From positions 1 through 16,791 of the forward strand of contig DATDXZ010000070.1 in the NCBI GenBank assembly GCA_035289145.1: a DNA stretch of 16,791 bases. The letters run 5' to 3'. This DNA comes from JACOVP01 sp035289145 (GTDB taxonomy: Archaea; Nanobdellota; Nanobdellia; SCGC-AAA011-G17; UBA489). Below, in pieces: positions 6,216 to 13,374 of the stretch. Position 1 is the first letter of the stretch; every line of letters begins with the position of its first letter. The position numbers and the translations under genes were made by a program. Below the pieces are notes generated by a model that made no database searches, was not told where the DNA came from, and saw only the letters and a program-made list of their open reading frames with translations.

Positions 6216-7247
6216 TTAACGAATTTGACAATCAAGTATGAATGAGAAGTCTATTACTGGACGATTATTTTGATCGTAGTAATCCCAAATAAAAGCAAGA
6301 GTGTCTGTTCCAAATCCAGAGATAGTTCCCTTAGTTGTATAGCGAGGAATATGGCGAAGAGAATAATAGTCATTATCGCAAGTTTCCATCCAGAAGCTGT
6401 AGCCTTCATATGTTGCAACAGGAGGGTTCAATGCTGCTCTGCTGATGCCGGCCCATCTGAATAAGTCAGGATCATTAATAACATATTGTTCATAGAGATC
6501 AGCATAGCCAGAAAAAGTGCCTGTGGCTTTGTGGCATTGGTTGCGTTGATTGAATCTGATGTTGTTGTCCGTAATCCAAAATCCTGAAAAAGTGCAGGAG
6601 TCAACTTTGCCTGGGAAAGTTTTAGTGAACATGCCGCTACCACGAGGAGTAGAAGAAGTATCAGGATAAGCGCGGAATCCTGTAGTGACAGTAAGAACAT
6701 TTCCTGAGGGAGTAGGTGGTAATACAGGTGCTAGGGGTTTGTCTAAACATTGGACTCCTTGGCCTATATCACGGACTAATCCTCGTGAAGAGTAAAGTAA
6801 AGAACGAGCTATGCGGAATCCTTCTTCTGTGCCTACAGGCTGGCAGTAAGTGAAAGGAGAGTTGTATTGTGGGTTGCTCATATCTAAAGATTCGCCGCCT
6901 GGGATATATCCTTTGGCAAAGAGAGTATTTGAACCAGACCAGGAAACAGTTTCACAAATAGTAAATTGTCCTTGCCCCCATTGGCAGGAGACAGAGTCAA
7001 TAGCAAGAGAATAATCCGTTTCTTCTGAAGAAGTAGGTGTCGACGTATAAGAAATGGAAAAGCTAAAAAAAACAACTAAGACAAGAATGATAAGTAAAAA
7101 AGTGATAAGATACAATAAATGATGCGTGCGATGATGGGAAGGTATAGTATTTGTAGGCCGAACAGGAAGTGGTGGGTGGGTTGGGTGAGATAAGGAATGA
7201 AAAGATTCTCTATGCTTTGCTAATTTCCCTCTTTTTGCTTTTGACAT
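6216..7247 (-). CDS. Membrane-anchored extracellular protein with eight cysteines
   Basis: This 343-aa protein has a basic, His- and Pro-rich cytoplasmic tail (1-43), one membrane helix (about 44-67) and a large outer domain. All eight cysteines (88, 98, 135, 167, 218, 238, 290, 340) lie after the helix, consistent with four disulfides. The outer domain is rich in aromatic residues and Gly/Ser, with short repeated turns such as TFSGF and TFSGY, and looks beta-rich. I recognise no family. It is transcribed alone: a TATA box 26 nt upstream predicts a leaderless mRNA. It lies between other exported proteins, which suggests a cell-surface role, and the downstream dockerin-like operon is on the same strand. 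Confidence 0.7.
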   Translation of the reverse strand: MSKAKRGKLAKHRESFHSLSHPTHPPLPVRPTNTIPSHHRTHHLLYLITFLLIILVLVVFFSFSISYTSTPTSSEETDYSLAIDSVSCQWGQGQFTICETVSWSGSNTLFAKGYIPGGESLDMSNPQYNSPFTYCQPVGTEEGFRIARSLLYSSRGLVRDIGQGVQCLDKPLAPVLPPTPSGNVLTVTTGFRAYPDTSSTPRGSGMFTKTFPGKVDSCTFSGFWITDNNIRFNQRNQCHKATGTFSGYADLYEQYVINDPDLFRWAGISRAALNPPVATYEGYSFWMETCDNDYYSLRHIPRYTTKGTISGFGTDTLAFIWDYYDQNNRPVIDFSFILDCQIR

Positions 7248-7268
7248 CTAAAAAAGAAAAGAAAGGAA

Positions 7269-7278
7269 GTTTATAAAG
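7269..7278 (-). promoter_or_regulatory. TATA box of the 8-Cys membrane protein
   Basis: CTTTATAAAC on the minus strand, centred 26 nt before the ATG at 7247. A pyrimidine-rich run follows that can also end transcription of the preceding lipoprotein gene. Confidence 0.55.
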
Positions 7279-7291
7279 ATTGTCGTAAGCA

Positions 7292-8701
7292 TTAAGCTTC
7301 TCGAAGATTCACTTCAGGCCAGAAAAGATATAAAAATCCACCAGGGAAAGGAAGAGTTTGGTTGGTGGTTGAAGAAATAAGTAAATATGCTTCAATGTCA
7401 TCATCGTCTTGTCTTTGTAAAATTTCATAATCATGATTTCGAAGACCTCGAGTAAGGACAAAGTGAGCAAAGACATTATTCAGATAAGGCACATCATTCT
7501 TCTTGATGTCTGCTAGTCCCCAGAGAGTAAGGTATGCATCAGTGCGTGGAAGATATCTGGTTCCTATGCCTGTATTGCCATACAAATAAACATTCATGCC
7601 AACGCCTCCAAAATAACTATGGCTGATGCCTTCAGTAAGAAGTTCTTTCAATTCAATAGTGTAAATGTCTTTTCTTTGCAGGCCGATGCCGACTTTTGAT
7701 GAATAAGTTACTGCGAGTGAAGCTGTGTCGCGAGAGGTTGCAGAGTCCTTGCGAGTGATATCATGTGCGGCAACAGAAAAAACGCCGTCGACAAGTTCAA
7801 GAACATTGGAATAGGGGCTTGATGTTTGTGTAGGATCTAGTGCTGCGGGCCCTGGAAGGATGGCATAGGCCAAGCCAGTAGATTGTGCAGTAAGGGAAGT
7901 TCCTTGTTCCAAGAGAAGCTCTTTGTAAAAAATGTCTTTAAGAGCTGTGTCAAAGATGTCAAAAAACTTGAATCCTATGATTTTTTGGTTGTTCAGGAAA
8001 AATGTTGGCGTGCGAGAGACTCCATATTTCAGTCCATCGTCTCGATCTTGCAGAACTTCGTCAGTAAAGCGGTGAGCGAAGAAACAAGCTTCAAAAGCAT
8101 CTAAATTTAATTCTGCTCGTGTTGCAAGGTGGCGTAAAGTAGAGAGAGTCAAGGTATTGCTCTGGAAAAGAAGTTGGTGATAATCTAAAAATTTTCCTTG
8201 TTCATCCGCGCATTCGCTCGCTTCAGCTGCTAGTTGTGCATTTTCGTTATTAGGTTCTGGAAAATTGCGGAAGACGTAGTTGATTTTGGTTCCATATTTT
8301 TCTAAAATCTGTGGAAGCACTTCTTTGTAAAAGCGTTGTGAATTAGTGTTGGTGTAATCGCCAAATTCGATAAGAGTGACTTCAGCATCAGGATTGCCTT
8401 GGACAAAATCATCGTCAGGGTCTACAGTGAGAATGACGCCTGCTTCATTGGTGCGGAGAAGTTGTGTGGGTTGTTGTGCTAGATTCTTTGCTGGTGTTGT
8501 GTCAAGAGGTGATGCATATTCTTCTCGTTCTGTGGAAGAGAGATCTTGTTGCTCGTCGCAGATTTCATCTTCATTTTTATCCAGGCAGCAGTCGCCGTCA
8601 GATAAAATATAAGGCGTGCTGCAAAAAGTAGGAGTGCATCCATTGAGCAGAACACCTAGAAAGATTGCGAAGAAAACAAAAGGAAAAGCTATTTTTACCA
8701 T
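7292..8701 (-). CDS. DsbA-fold lipoprotein without the CxxC active site
   Basis: The 469-aa product starts with a signal peptide ending in LNGC (Cys22), a lipobox. Residues 30-50 contain SDGDCCLDKNEDEICDE, a Cys-rich acidic element. A DsbA/thioredoxin domain spans about 92-260. Its entry strand reads EFGDYTNTNSQRFYKEV, where oxidoreductases have FGDYxCPxCxxF, so both catalytic cysteines (positions 118 and 121) are replaced by Asn and Ser. The cis-proline loop (RTPTFFLN, 230-237) and the paired Cys164/Cys206 typical of these lipoproteins remain. The C-terminal 200 residues are beta-rich and unassigned. It probably acts outside the cell as a non-redox binding or chaperone domain. A leaderless promoter lies 26 nt upstream. 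Confidence 0.8.
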   Translation of the reverse strand: MVKIAFPFVFFAIFLGVLLNGCTPTFCSTPYILSDGDCCLDKNEDEICDEQQDLSSTEREEYASPLDTTPAKNLAQQPTQLLRTNEAGVILTVDPDDDFVQGNPDAEVTLIEFGDYTNTNSQRFYKEVLPQILEKYGTKINYVFRNFPEPNNENAQLAAEASECADEQGKFLDYHQLLFQSNTLTLSTLRHLATRAELNLDAFEACFFAHRFTDEVLQDRDDGLKYGVSRTPTFFLNNQKIIGFKFFDIFDTALKDIFYKELLLEQGTSLTAQSTGLAYAILPGPAALDPTQTSSPYSNVLELVDGVFSVAAHDITRKDSATSRDTASLAVTYSSKVGIGLQRKDIYTIELKELLTEGISHSYFGGVGMNVYLYGNTGIGTRYLPRTDAYLTLWGLADIKKNDVPYLNNVFAHFVLTRGLRNHDYEILQRQDDDDIEAYLLISSTTNQTLPFPGGFLYLFWPEVNLREA

Positions 8702-8722
8702 TCCCCAAATGTAACAGACTTC

Positions 8723-8732
8723 CTATATATAG
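8723..8732 (-). promoter_or_regulatory. TATA box of the DsbA-fold lipoprotein
   Basis: The palindromic CTATATATAG is centred 26 nt before the ATG at 8701. It supports that start and a leaderless mRNA. Confidence 0.6.
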
Positions 8733-8742
8733 TTTTCTGGAA

Positions 8743-9132
8743 TTAGGCACTACGAGGTGGTGGGAAGAATTGAGGTGTAGTATGAAATGAAGAGATCGCA
8801 AGTTCCATTAAGTAACCATGGTTGACGGCAACTTCACGTTCAATAAACGAACGCTTATGAGGATGAATCCCTGCGAGATATTCCAAACCGTGAAGGTCCT
8901 CAAGAGCTAAAAGAAGGGATAAACGAGCTTCTCTAAGTAAGGATTTTGCAAGAGGATGATCTTTAGACATTCTATAACGGCTAGCCAGATCAATCTGTTT
9001 GCTAACAGTGCGAGCATGGTCTCGATATTCTTTGGTAAAAGCAATAATTGCTTGATGTAATGGAATACTGTGTGCACGTTCACTTAAGCGTGTTCGATAT
9101 TCATGAAGATAATTACTAAGAATAATGCTCAT
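8743..9132 (-). CDS. Helical hypothetical protein, 129 aa
   Basis: The product is predicted to be almost wholly alpha-helical, rich in Arg, His, Leu and Glu, with no membrane span, signal peptide or cysteine. Helices cover about 3-20, 25-55, 58-85 and 95-115, ending in a proline-rich tail (QFFPPPRSA). I recognise no family. No TATA box is visible 26 nt upstream of the ATG. The nearest candidate is the palindromic TATA at 9229-9240, which overlaps the ftsY stop codon and would give a leader of about 75 nt. Otherwise the gene is read through from ftsY. A further upstream in-frame start cannot be excluded. Confidence 0.5.
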   Translation of the reverse strand: MSIILSNYLHEYRTRLSERAHSIPLHQAIIAFTKEYRDHARTVSKQIDLASRYRMSKDHPLAKSLLREARLSLLLALEDLHGLEYLAGIHPHKRSFIEREVAVNHGYLMELAISSFHTTPQFFPPPRSA

Positions 9133-9228
9133 TAAAGGTTCCGAGAAAAAGCAATAACTAGGTAATTTTTCAATAGTTCTTTCTGTTCAAGTAGTAAAAA
9201 ATGCATGAGAGAAAATGGCTTCTTGGAC

Positions 9229-9240
9229 GGTTTATAAACC
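9229..9240 (-). promoter_or_regulatory. Palindromic TATA element overlapping the ftsY stop codon
   Basis: GGTTTATAAACC is a perfect 12-bp palindrome that includes the TAA of ftsY. It is the best promoter candidate for the helical 129-aa gene downstream, but part of it is forced by coding sequence. Confidence 0.3.
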
Positions 9241-10527
9241 TAACGTTTTCAGCACGCTATCGGCAGAAAAAGGCTCTAAATCCTCAACGTTCTGTCCCAC
9301 ACCAAGGTATAAGATAGGCTTGCCAGTCACATAAGAAACAGAGATCATCGCTCCACCTTTGTCATCGACATCTGCTTTAGTGAGAATGATGCCATCAATG
9401 CCAATAGAAGCGTGGAATTGTTCAGCTTGTTCAACAACATCATTGCCTGCGATGCTTTCACCGATGAACACTTTCAGGTCAGGTTTTGCGACTCGAACAA
9501 TCTTCTTCATCTGCTCAACTAAATTCACGTTGCTATGCTGTCGTCCAGCAGTATCAATCAAAACTACATCAGCTTCATCTTTTTTTCCATAAGCAATGCC
9601 ATCGAAGCACACTGCGGCAGGATCAGAACCATAATCATGAGAAATAACTTTCAAGTTCAGTCGTTTACCCCATTCCAAAAGTTGTTCTTTTGCTCCAGCC
9701 CTAAAAGTATCTGCAGCAACCAGCACACAACGTAGTCCTTTGCTTTTCAATAAGTGAGCAACTCTCGCTATAGTTGTTGTTTTTCCTGCTCCATTCACTC
9801 CGACAAAAACAATCACATAAGGCTTGTCACTTTTCTTCTTGATAGCTCCAACAACATCAATCGTTGGTATTTTCAGCACTTGTTCAATGCTTTCTTTCAA
9901 GCATTTCTGGATGATGGCTTCAATCTGACCGCGTTGCAACGGCTTGTCCACCAGTCGATGTTGCAATTCAGTTTTAATTCTGTCAATGACTGCGACAGCG
10001 ACATTATTTTCAAGCATAGCAACTTCTAATTCCCAGAAGAGTTCTGCAAATTTGTCTGGAGTAATTTTCTTAGTGACTATTTTCTCTTTGAGCTTGCCAA
10101 AAAATCCTTTCTTCTCTTCAACAGCTTCTTCTGAAACTAGTTCTTGAGGTTTTGCTGCTTCTTGTTGCTCTTCTTTGACCTCTTTGTGTTCTTCAACAAC
10201 TTCTTTTTTCTTGAATAATTTGGAAAAGAATCCTTTTTTCTCTGCAGGTTGTTCTTCTGGTTTTAGTTCTGGTGCTACTGGTTCAACATGAGGTAGATCT
10301 TCTTCCTTAACTGGTTCTTCTATGATGGGAATTTCCTTTTTACTTTTCTTTTCTTTTCTTGGTTTTATTTCCTTCTTTGGCTTGCTTGGTTTCTCTGCTT
10401 TAGGCTTCTTCGTTGTCTTTGGTTGCTCCACTACTTGTTCTATGACTTCTTCTGGAGCTTCCTCTTCAACCTTCTTGGTAATCTTGGCTAAGGCTGATTT
10501 CAGTTTGTCCTTAAGGAACTTAAACAT
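9232..10527 (-). CDS. ftsY: SRP receptor GTPase FtsY
   Basis: This 431-aa protein is the membrane-side partner of SRP54. Residues 1-140 are a highly charged Lys/Glu/Pro-rich extension (low-complexity KPKAEKPSKPKKEIK) starting with an amphipathic MFKFLKDKLKSALAKI. The NG domain follows: P-loop GVNGAGKTT (243-251), DTFRAGA (273-279), DTAGR (325-329), TKADVDDKGGAMIS (383-396), and the C-terminal FxVG-like ILYLGVGQNVEDLEPF. The DTFRAG and GGAMIS variants are the FtsY, not SRP54, forms. Two near-copies of KKGFFxKL (from 97 and 139) flank the acidic linker and resemble the membrane-targeting helix of bacterial FtsY. It is transcribed alone from a TATA box 26 nt upstream, leaderless. The long acidic N-terminus is longer than in many archaea. 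Confidence 0.96.
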   Translation of the reverse strand: MFKFLKDKLKSALAKITKKVEEEAPEEVIEQVVEQPKTTKKPKAEKPSKPKKEIKPRKEKKSKKEIPIIEEPVKEEDLPHVEPVAPELKPEEQPAEKKGFFSKLFKKKEVVEEHKEVKEEQQEAAKPQELVSEEAVEEKKGFFGKLKEKIVTKKITPDKFAELFWELEVAMLENNVAVAVIDRIKTELQHRLVDKPLQRGQIEAIIQKCLKESIEQVLKIPTIDVVGAIKKKSDKPYVIVFVGVNGAGKTTTIARVAHLLKSKGLRCVLVAADTFRAGAKEQLLEWGKRLNLKVISHDYGSDPAAVCFDGIAYGKKDEADVVLIDTAGRQHSNVNLVEQMKKIVRVAKPDLKVFIGESIAGNDVVEQAEQFHASIGIDGIILTKADVDDKGGAMISVSYVTGKPILYLGVGQNVEDLEPFSADSVLKTLGL

Positions 10528-10548
10528 GGTCTAGAGGGGCTGAAAATG

Positions 10549-10558
10549 GTATTTAAAG
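10549..10558 (-). promoter_or_regulatory. TATA box of ftsY
   Basis: CTTTAAATAC on the minus strand, centred 26 nt before the ATG at 10527. The rest of the gap up to 10653 holds only a 14-bp palindrome (TTTGAGGTCTCAAA, 10639-10652) just after the stop of the upstream gene. Confidence 0.5.
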
Positions 10559-10653
10559 GTTTGGAGAAGAGAATAAAAACAGGAAAATATTCTAAACGTT
10601 GCGATCAGACTTCATACACTTTTGTCTAATATACTGAATTTGAGGTCTCAAAG

Positions 10654-11379
10654 CTATATTTTAATCCCTAAGTGTGAAACAATTTTTCTTGTCCTTTCGC
10701 AGTTACGCTTCATATCTTCTGATTCTTTTTCCTTCTCAAGAATCCATCGTATAAATTCAAAAAAATCCCATCCGAACAGCTTTTTATCTATTTTTGGATA
10801 TTTTTTATATAATTTAGCTCTTTTGCTTAATGGATAGGAATGATATTGAAGTCCATCAAATTCATGAATAATAACTTCCTCACCAATACCTGTTATTAAG
10901 GTCATCATCTGATGCGGTTTTATTCCAGTTAAAACTATTAATATTGATTCTATAGACTGACAGATTTTTGCTATTTTTTGAGATTGTAGGGGAGAGAACT
11001 TATATCCTCTTTTATTATCAAGTACCGTACGAAGCCGTGCTATTTTTTTCTTAGCATCTGATTTTTTCTGATCTATAAACCTGATCAGCATAAAATAAGT
11101 ATCTTCGCTGATATTCAAGAATTGCAGAACACGAGTATAATCTCCAGGTAGATCATTATATTTATATGATCTTGTTGTCACATTCTTACCAATTTCAGAA
11201 AGTCCTAAAGAAGGTGCCAATACGAAACTGATTACTTTTTTATTGAGTTCTTCAAGATATGCTAAGAATTCAGAATTGTTTTTATTTGTTGGCTTTCGCA
11301 TTGGTAATGCAAAGTAATGCTCAATGTATTGCTCATTTAAGATTTCATCTTCATAATTAATTTTTTTAAAAAAGCTCAT
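10654..11379 (-). CDS. Hypothetical soluble protein, 241 aa
   Basis: The product is Lys-rich and mostly helical, with an aromatic-rich stretch near the C-terminus (GLQYHSYPLSKRAKLYKKYP, then LFGWDFFEFIRWIL). It has no signal peptide; the hydrophobic patch ILIVLTGIKPHQMMTLITGI is too broken for a membrane helix. It starts one nucleotide after the stop of the 118-aa membrane protein, so both lie on one mRNA and may work together. Base composition is more AT-rich than the flanking core genes, suggesting accessory origin. I recognise no family and assign no function. Confidence 0.6.
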   Translation of the reverse strand: MSFFKKINYEDEILNEQYIEHYFALPMRKPTNKNNSEFLAYLEELNKKVISFVLAPSLGLSEIGKNVTTRSYKYNDLPGDYTRVLQFLNISEDTYFMLIRFIDQKKSDAKKKIARLRTVLDNKRGYKFSPLQSQKIAKICQSIESILIVLTGIKPHQMMTLITGIGEEVIIHEFDGLQYHSYPLSKRAKLYKKYPKIDKKLFGWDFFEFIRWILEKEKESEDMKRNCERTRKIVSHLGIKI

Positions 11380-11380
11380 G

Positions 11381-11737
11381 TTATTCTTTTCTCTTCAGTT
11401 GGTTCGTTTGAAATTTATTGATGTTTCTATGAAAGAAAGAAGCTAAAACAGCACCAATTATAAAAAAGTAAACTAATCCCCAAATAAATATGCTAAAAGG
11501 ATCTAAACGAGTATTAGGAGTAGATATTACAATAACTATAGAGGCTGTAAGACCTGCCAAGAAGCTTATCAAATAATCTTTAAGCCAGAAATCTAGTCCC
11601 TTAATTTTCCTTGGGTTTTTACCTATAGTTAGTCTGCATATTGCTAGGACTATAACTGCAGCGACTGCTAAGATAATAAGACCATATAAAACTTCTCCTA
11701 GTAATGAAAATATAGAAGCTTTAGTAAATAGTGACAT
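11381..11737 (-). CDS. Small membrane protein with three predicted helices, 118 aa
   Basis: Hydrophobic segments at about 9-34, 54-71 and 80-102 predict three membrane helices. The basic loop at 39-48 (GKNPRKIKGL) and the basic tail (NQLKRKE) indicate the cytoplasmic side. The start is supported by a TATA box 26 nt upstream and fits a leaderless mRNA. It is the first gene of a two-gene operon with the 241-aa protein, 1 nt apart. No transport or enzyme motif is visible. It could be a membrane anchor or partner for the second protein. Confidence 0.65.
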   Translation of the reverse strand: MSLFTKASIFSLLGEVLYGLIILAVAAVIVLAICRLTIGKNPRKIKGLDFWLKDYLISFLAGLTASIVIVISTPNTRLDPFSIFIWGLVYFFIIGAVLASFFHRNINKFQTNQLKRKE

Positions 11738-11757
11738 CTAAAAACGAGGGCGTCTAT

Positions 11758-11768
11758 TATTTATAAAG
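11758..11768 (-). promoter_or_regulatory. TATA box of the two-orphan operon
   Basis: CTTTATAAATA on the minus strand, centred 26 nt before the ATG at 11737. Confidence 0.6.
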
Positions 11769-11810
11769 AATACTGAGCGATTTGAGAAGTGTAAAACGAG
11801 CGTTTTAGTT

Positions 11811-12716
11811 CTAAGTAAATAACTGCTTCACAACCATAGTCGCGTACGCTCCTTTCTGCAATTCAAAGTGCAACAAACACTTAAAGTGCATTGGATGCAG
11901 CTCATCCTCTTCATAGGTATACGAAAAGTCCTTAACAGCAGCATAGAGTAGACGTTCATCACCTTCATTCAGAAGTTCTGGCATAGACTTCAATAAAAAA
12001 TCCTCGGGCTTTACTCCTTCTTTCTTAAGTAAAGTCTTATACAATGTCCCAATCTTGCCATCAAGCTCAGTCAAAAAGCCAACTAGAGGAACAGTTTCCA
12101 CATCTTCTAATTTGTCAGCAACAATATTCCAGAGATACGATTGATAACTAGAAACATACAGGCGTAATAATTTTTTAGGAATGAGTCTCAAGGCTTTCAA
12201 ATAATCTTTGCCTGCATATTGAATCTCAAGTAGATCACAAGCATCTTTGAAGCGTCCTTGAATCAACGCTTTCCCAACAGGAACATTGTTTTTTTCCACA
12301 CCAAAGCGTTGGTCATCAAAGAAATTCTTGATCTTCATAATCGACAGTGCTTTTCGTTCTGGCAAATCTCTGACTATGATGTCAAAAGCATTCCCTTCGA
12401 GATCACCCAATCGTAATCGTTGATCACCAGAACCTGCATACGTTAAAGTTACATCAGGCAGAGAAAATTGCTCCACTTTCTTTCTAGGTACACTCAAAAC
12501 AGAGATATATTGAGTAGTCACAGCTTGTTTATCTTTATTGCCAGCAAACCCAATATATTTCAGAGGGATCTGTAAGAAGTCTGCTAGTCGTTTGACAGCT
12601 CCTAGAATAGTCCATCCCTTTTTCTGGAGCAAATAATAGTCATACTTCCCTTTCCCAAGAGGTAGAGTAGCAATTTCTCGAACTACAAAGTCTTCAGGAA
12701 CAGTTTTGATTTGCAT
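11811..12716 (-). CDS. truD: tRNA pseudouridine(13) synthase TruD, compact form
   Basis: I start the protein at 12716 (MQIKTVPEDFVVREI), the usual TruD beginning. The longer frame from 12749 adds a hydrophobic MFFKAHFPLFF stretch that no family member needs and would begin upstream of the expected transcript start. The 301-aa product has GFAGNKDKQAVTTQ (57-70) with catalytic Asp62, the FFDDQRFG block around 130-140, SSYQSYLWN, and the final KGAYATMVVKQLF, all TruD landmarks. TruD isomerises U13 in tRNA (and U35 in some tRNA-Tyr). At 301 aa it is shorter than most archaeal TruD, so the insertion (TRUD) domain is probably reduced. It diverges from the antitoxin gene. Confidence 0.92.
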   Translation of the reverse strand: MQIKTVPEDFVVREIATLPLGKGKYDYYLLQKKGWTILGAVKRLADFLQIPLKYIGFAGNKDKQAVTTQYISVLSVPRKKVEQFSLPDVTLTYAGSGDQRLRLGDLEGNAFDIIVRDLPERKALSIMKIKNFFDDQRFGVEKNNVPVGKALIQGRFKDACDLLEIQYAGKDYLKALRLIPKKLLRLYVSSYQSYLWNIVADKLEDVETVPLVGFLTELDGKIGTLYKTLLKKEGVKPEDFLLKSMPELLNEGDERLLYAAVKDFSYTYEEDELHPMHFKCLLHFELQKGAYATMVVKQLFT

Positions 12717-12756
12717 AAAGAAGAGAGGGAAGTGTGCTTTAAAAAACAACCCAAAA

Positions 12757-12800
12757 GCTTATAAATTATAACAGCTATAAATATTATAGTGATTATAACA
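12757..12800. promoter_or_regulatory. Divergent truD/antitoxin promoter with palindromic operator
   Basis: Two TATA-like sequences lie here (CTTATAAATTATA at 12758-12770 and CTATAAATA at 12775-12783). The second is part of a perfect palindrome, CTATAA-ATA-TTATAG (12775-12789). On each side is a direct copy of ATTATAACA (12765-12773 and 12792-12800), 27 nt apart. This is what an autoregulatory antitoxin operator looks like, and binding would cover both divergent promoters. Confidence 0.45.
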
Positions 12801-13006
12801 TGCAAACCACAACTATAGCAGTCACAAATGAAATAAAAGAAAAAATTAAAGAATTTGGAAATAAAGGAGAGACTTATTCAGAGATTTTAAACAGAGTTAT
12901 GGAAAGTGCTAAAAAAAGGCAGTTACATGATTTGTTAATGAATGAAGAAGATACTATTTCTATAGAAGAAGCCATACAAAATGCAAAAAAGAGATGGCAA
13001 AAGTAA
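12800..13006 (+). CDS. Antitoxin, VapB/RelB-like (N-terminal DNA-binding plus C-terminal tail)
   Basis: The 68-aa product begins MQTTTIAVTNEIKEKIKEFG followed by KGETYSEILNRVME, a pattern of short archaeal antitoxins with a ribbon-helix-helix-like first half. The second half (about 45-68: LMNEEDTISIEEAIQNAKK) is the acidic helical tail that in such families wraps the toxin. It overlaps the toxin gene by 13 nt, the usual antitoxin-first arrangement. A palindrome and direct repeats just upstream are candidate autoregulatory sites. The tail is also found, nearly unchanged, in a 33-aa ORF at 14690. Type II toxin-antitoxin function is inferred from size, order and motif. Confidence 0.72.
   Translation: MQTTTIAVTNEIKEKIKEFGNKGETYSEILNRVMESAKKRQLHDLLMNEEDTISIEEAIQNAKKRWQK
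12951..12972 (+). repeat. 22-bp direct repeat shared with 14727-14748
   Basis: This block in the antitoxin gene is identical to the one in the 33-aa ORF. It encodes the NTISIEE/DTISIEE tail core in the same frame. The identity is exact, while flanking codons differ, which suggests a recent duplication or conversion. Confidence 0.6.
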
Positions 13007-13332
13007 TTATTACTAAGAAATTAGAGGAAGAAGTAAATAAACTATTTAAGAAAGAATCTCTAAAAATATTAGAATTAATGCGAAGTCTTGAAGAGAATCC
13101 TCATAAAGGCAAGCCGGTGGGTCAGGTTGGTGGAATAGTCATTAAAGAAGTAAGATATGAGGGCTATCGGTTTTATTGTATAATTGATGGATTTAAGTTA
13201 AAAATGCTGCAAAAAGAGGAATTAGACAATCTACTCATAAAGTTTGTAAGAATGTCTGATAAAAATACGCAACAAAGAGTAATTGATGAAATTAAATATG
13301 TTTTAAGAAAGCTCGGGGAAGAAGGATTTTAG
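12994..13332 (+). CDS. RelE/ParE-superfamily toxin candidate
   Basis: The 112-aa product has the RelE/ParE layout: an N-terminal strand (KVIITKKLEEEVNKLF), two helices with LMRSLEENPHKGKPVGQV, then GGIVIKEVRYEGYRFYCIID, where the family has its ElRxxxYRvxY strand with a conserved Arg. The C-terminal part is longer than in classical RelE and ends in two extra helices with many Lys/Arg. RelE members cut ribosome-bound mRNA and ParE members poison gyrase; I cannot tell which applies. It overlaps the antitoxin frame by 13 nt, so translation is coupled. Family membership is moderately sure, target unknown. Confidence 0.65.
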   Translation: MAKVIITKKLEEEVNKLFKKESLKILELMRSLEENPHKGKPVGQVGGIVIKEVRYEGYRFYCIIDGFKLKMLQKEELDNLLIKFVRMSDKNTQQRVIDEIKYVLRKLGEEGF

Positions 13333-13346
13333 ATTTATAAGATTAT

Positions 13347-13353
13347 AAAAAAA
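13347..13353 (-). terminator. Oligo-T terminator of the AbrB-like gene
   Basis: Seven T on the minus strand about 21 nt beyond the TAA at 13375-13377, in the short gap between convergent genes. Confidence 0.4.
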
Positions 13354-13374
13354 GAGATTTAGAAGAATATTAGC

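Noticed and set aside
10639..10652. 14-bp palindrome TTTGAGGTCTCAAA after the 241-aa gene as a terminator
   Set aside because: The loop is too tight and no T-tract follows directly. It may be a chance palindrome or a weak protein site.
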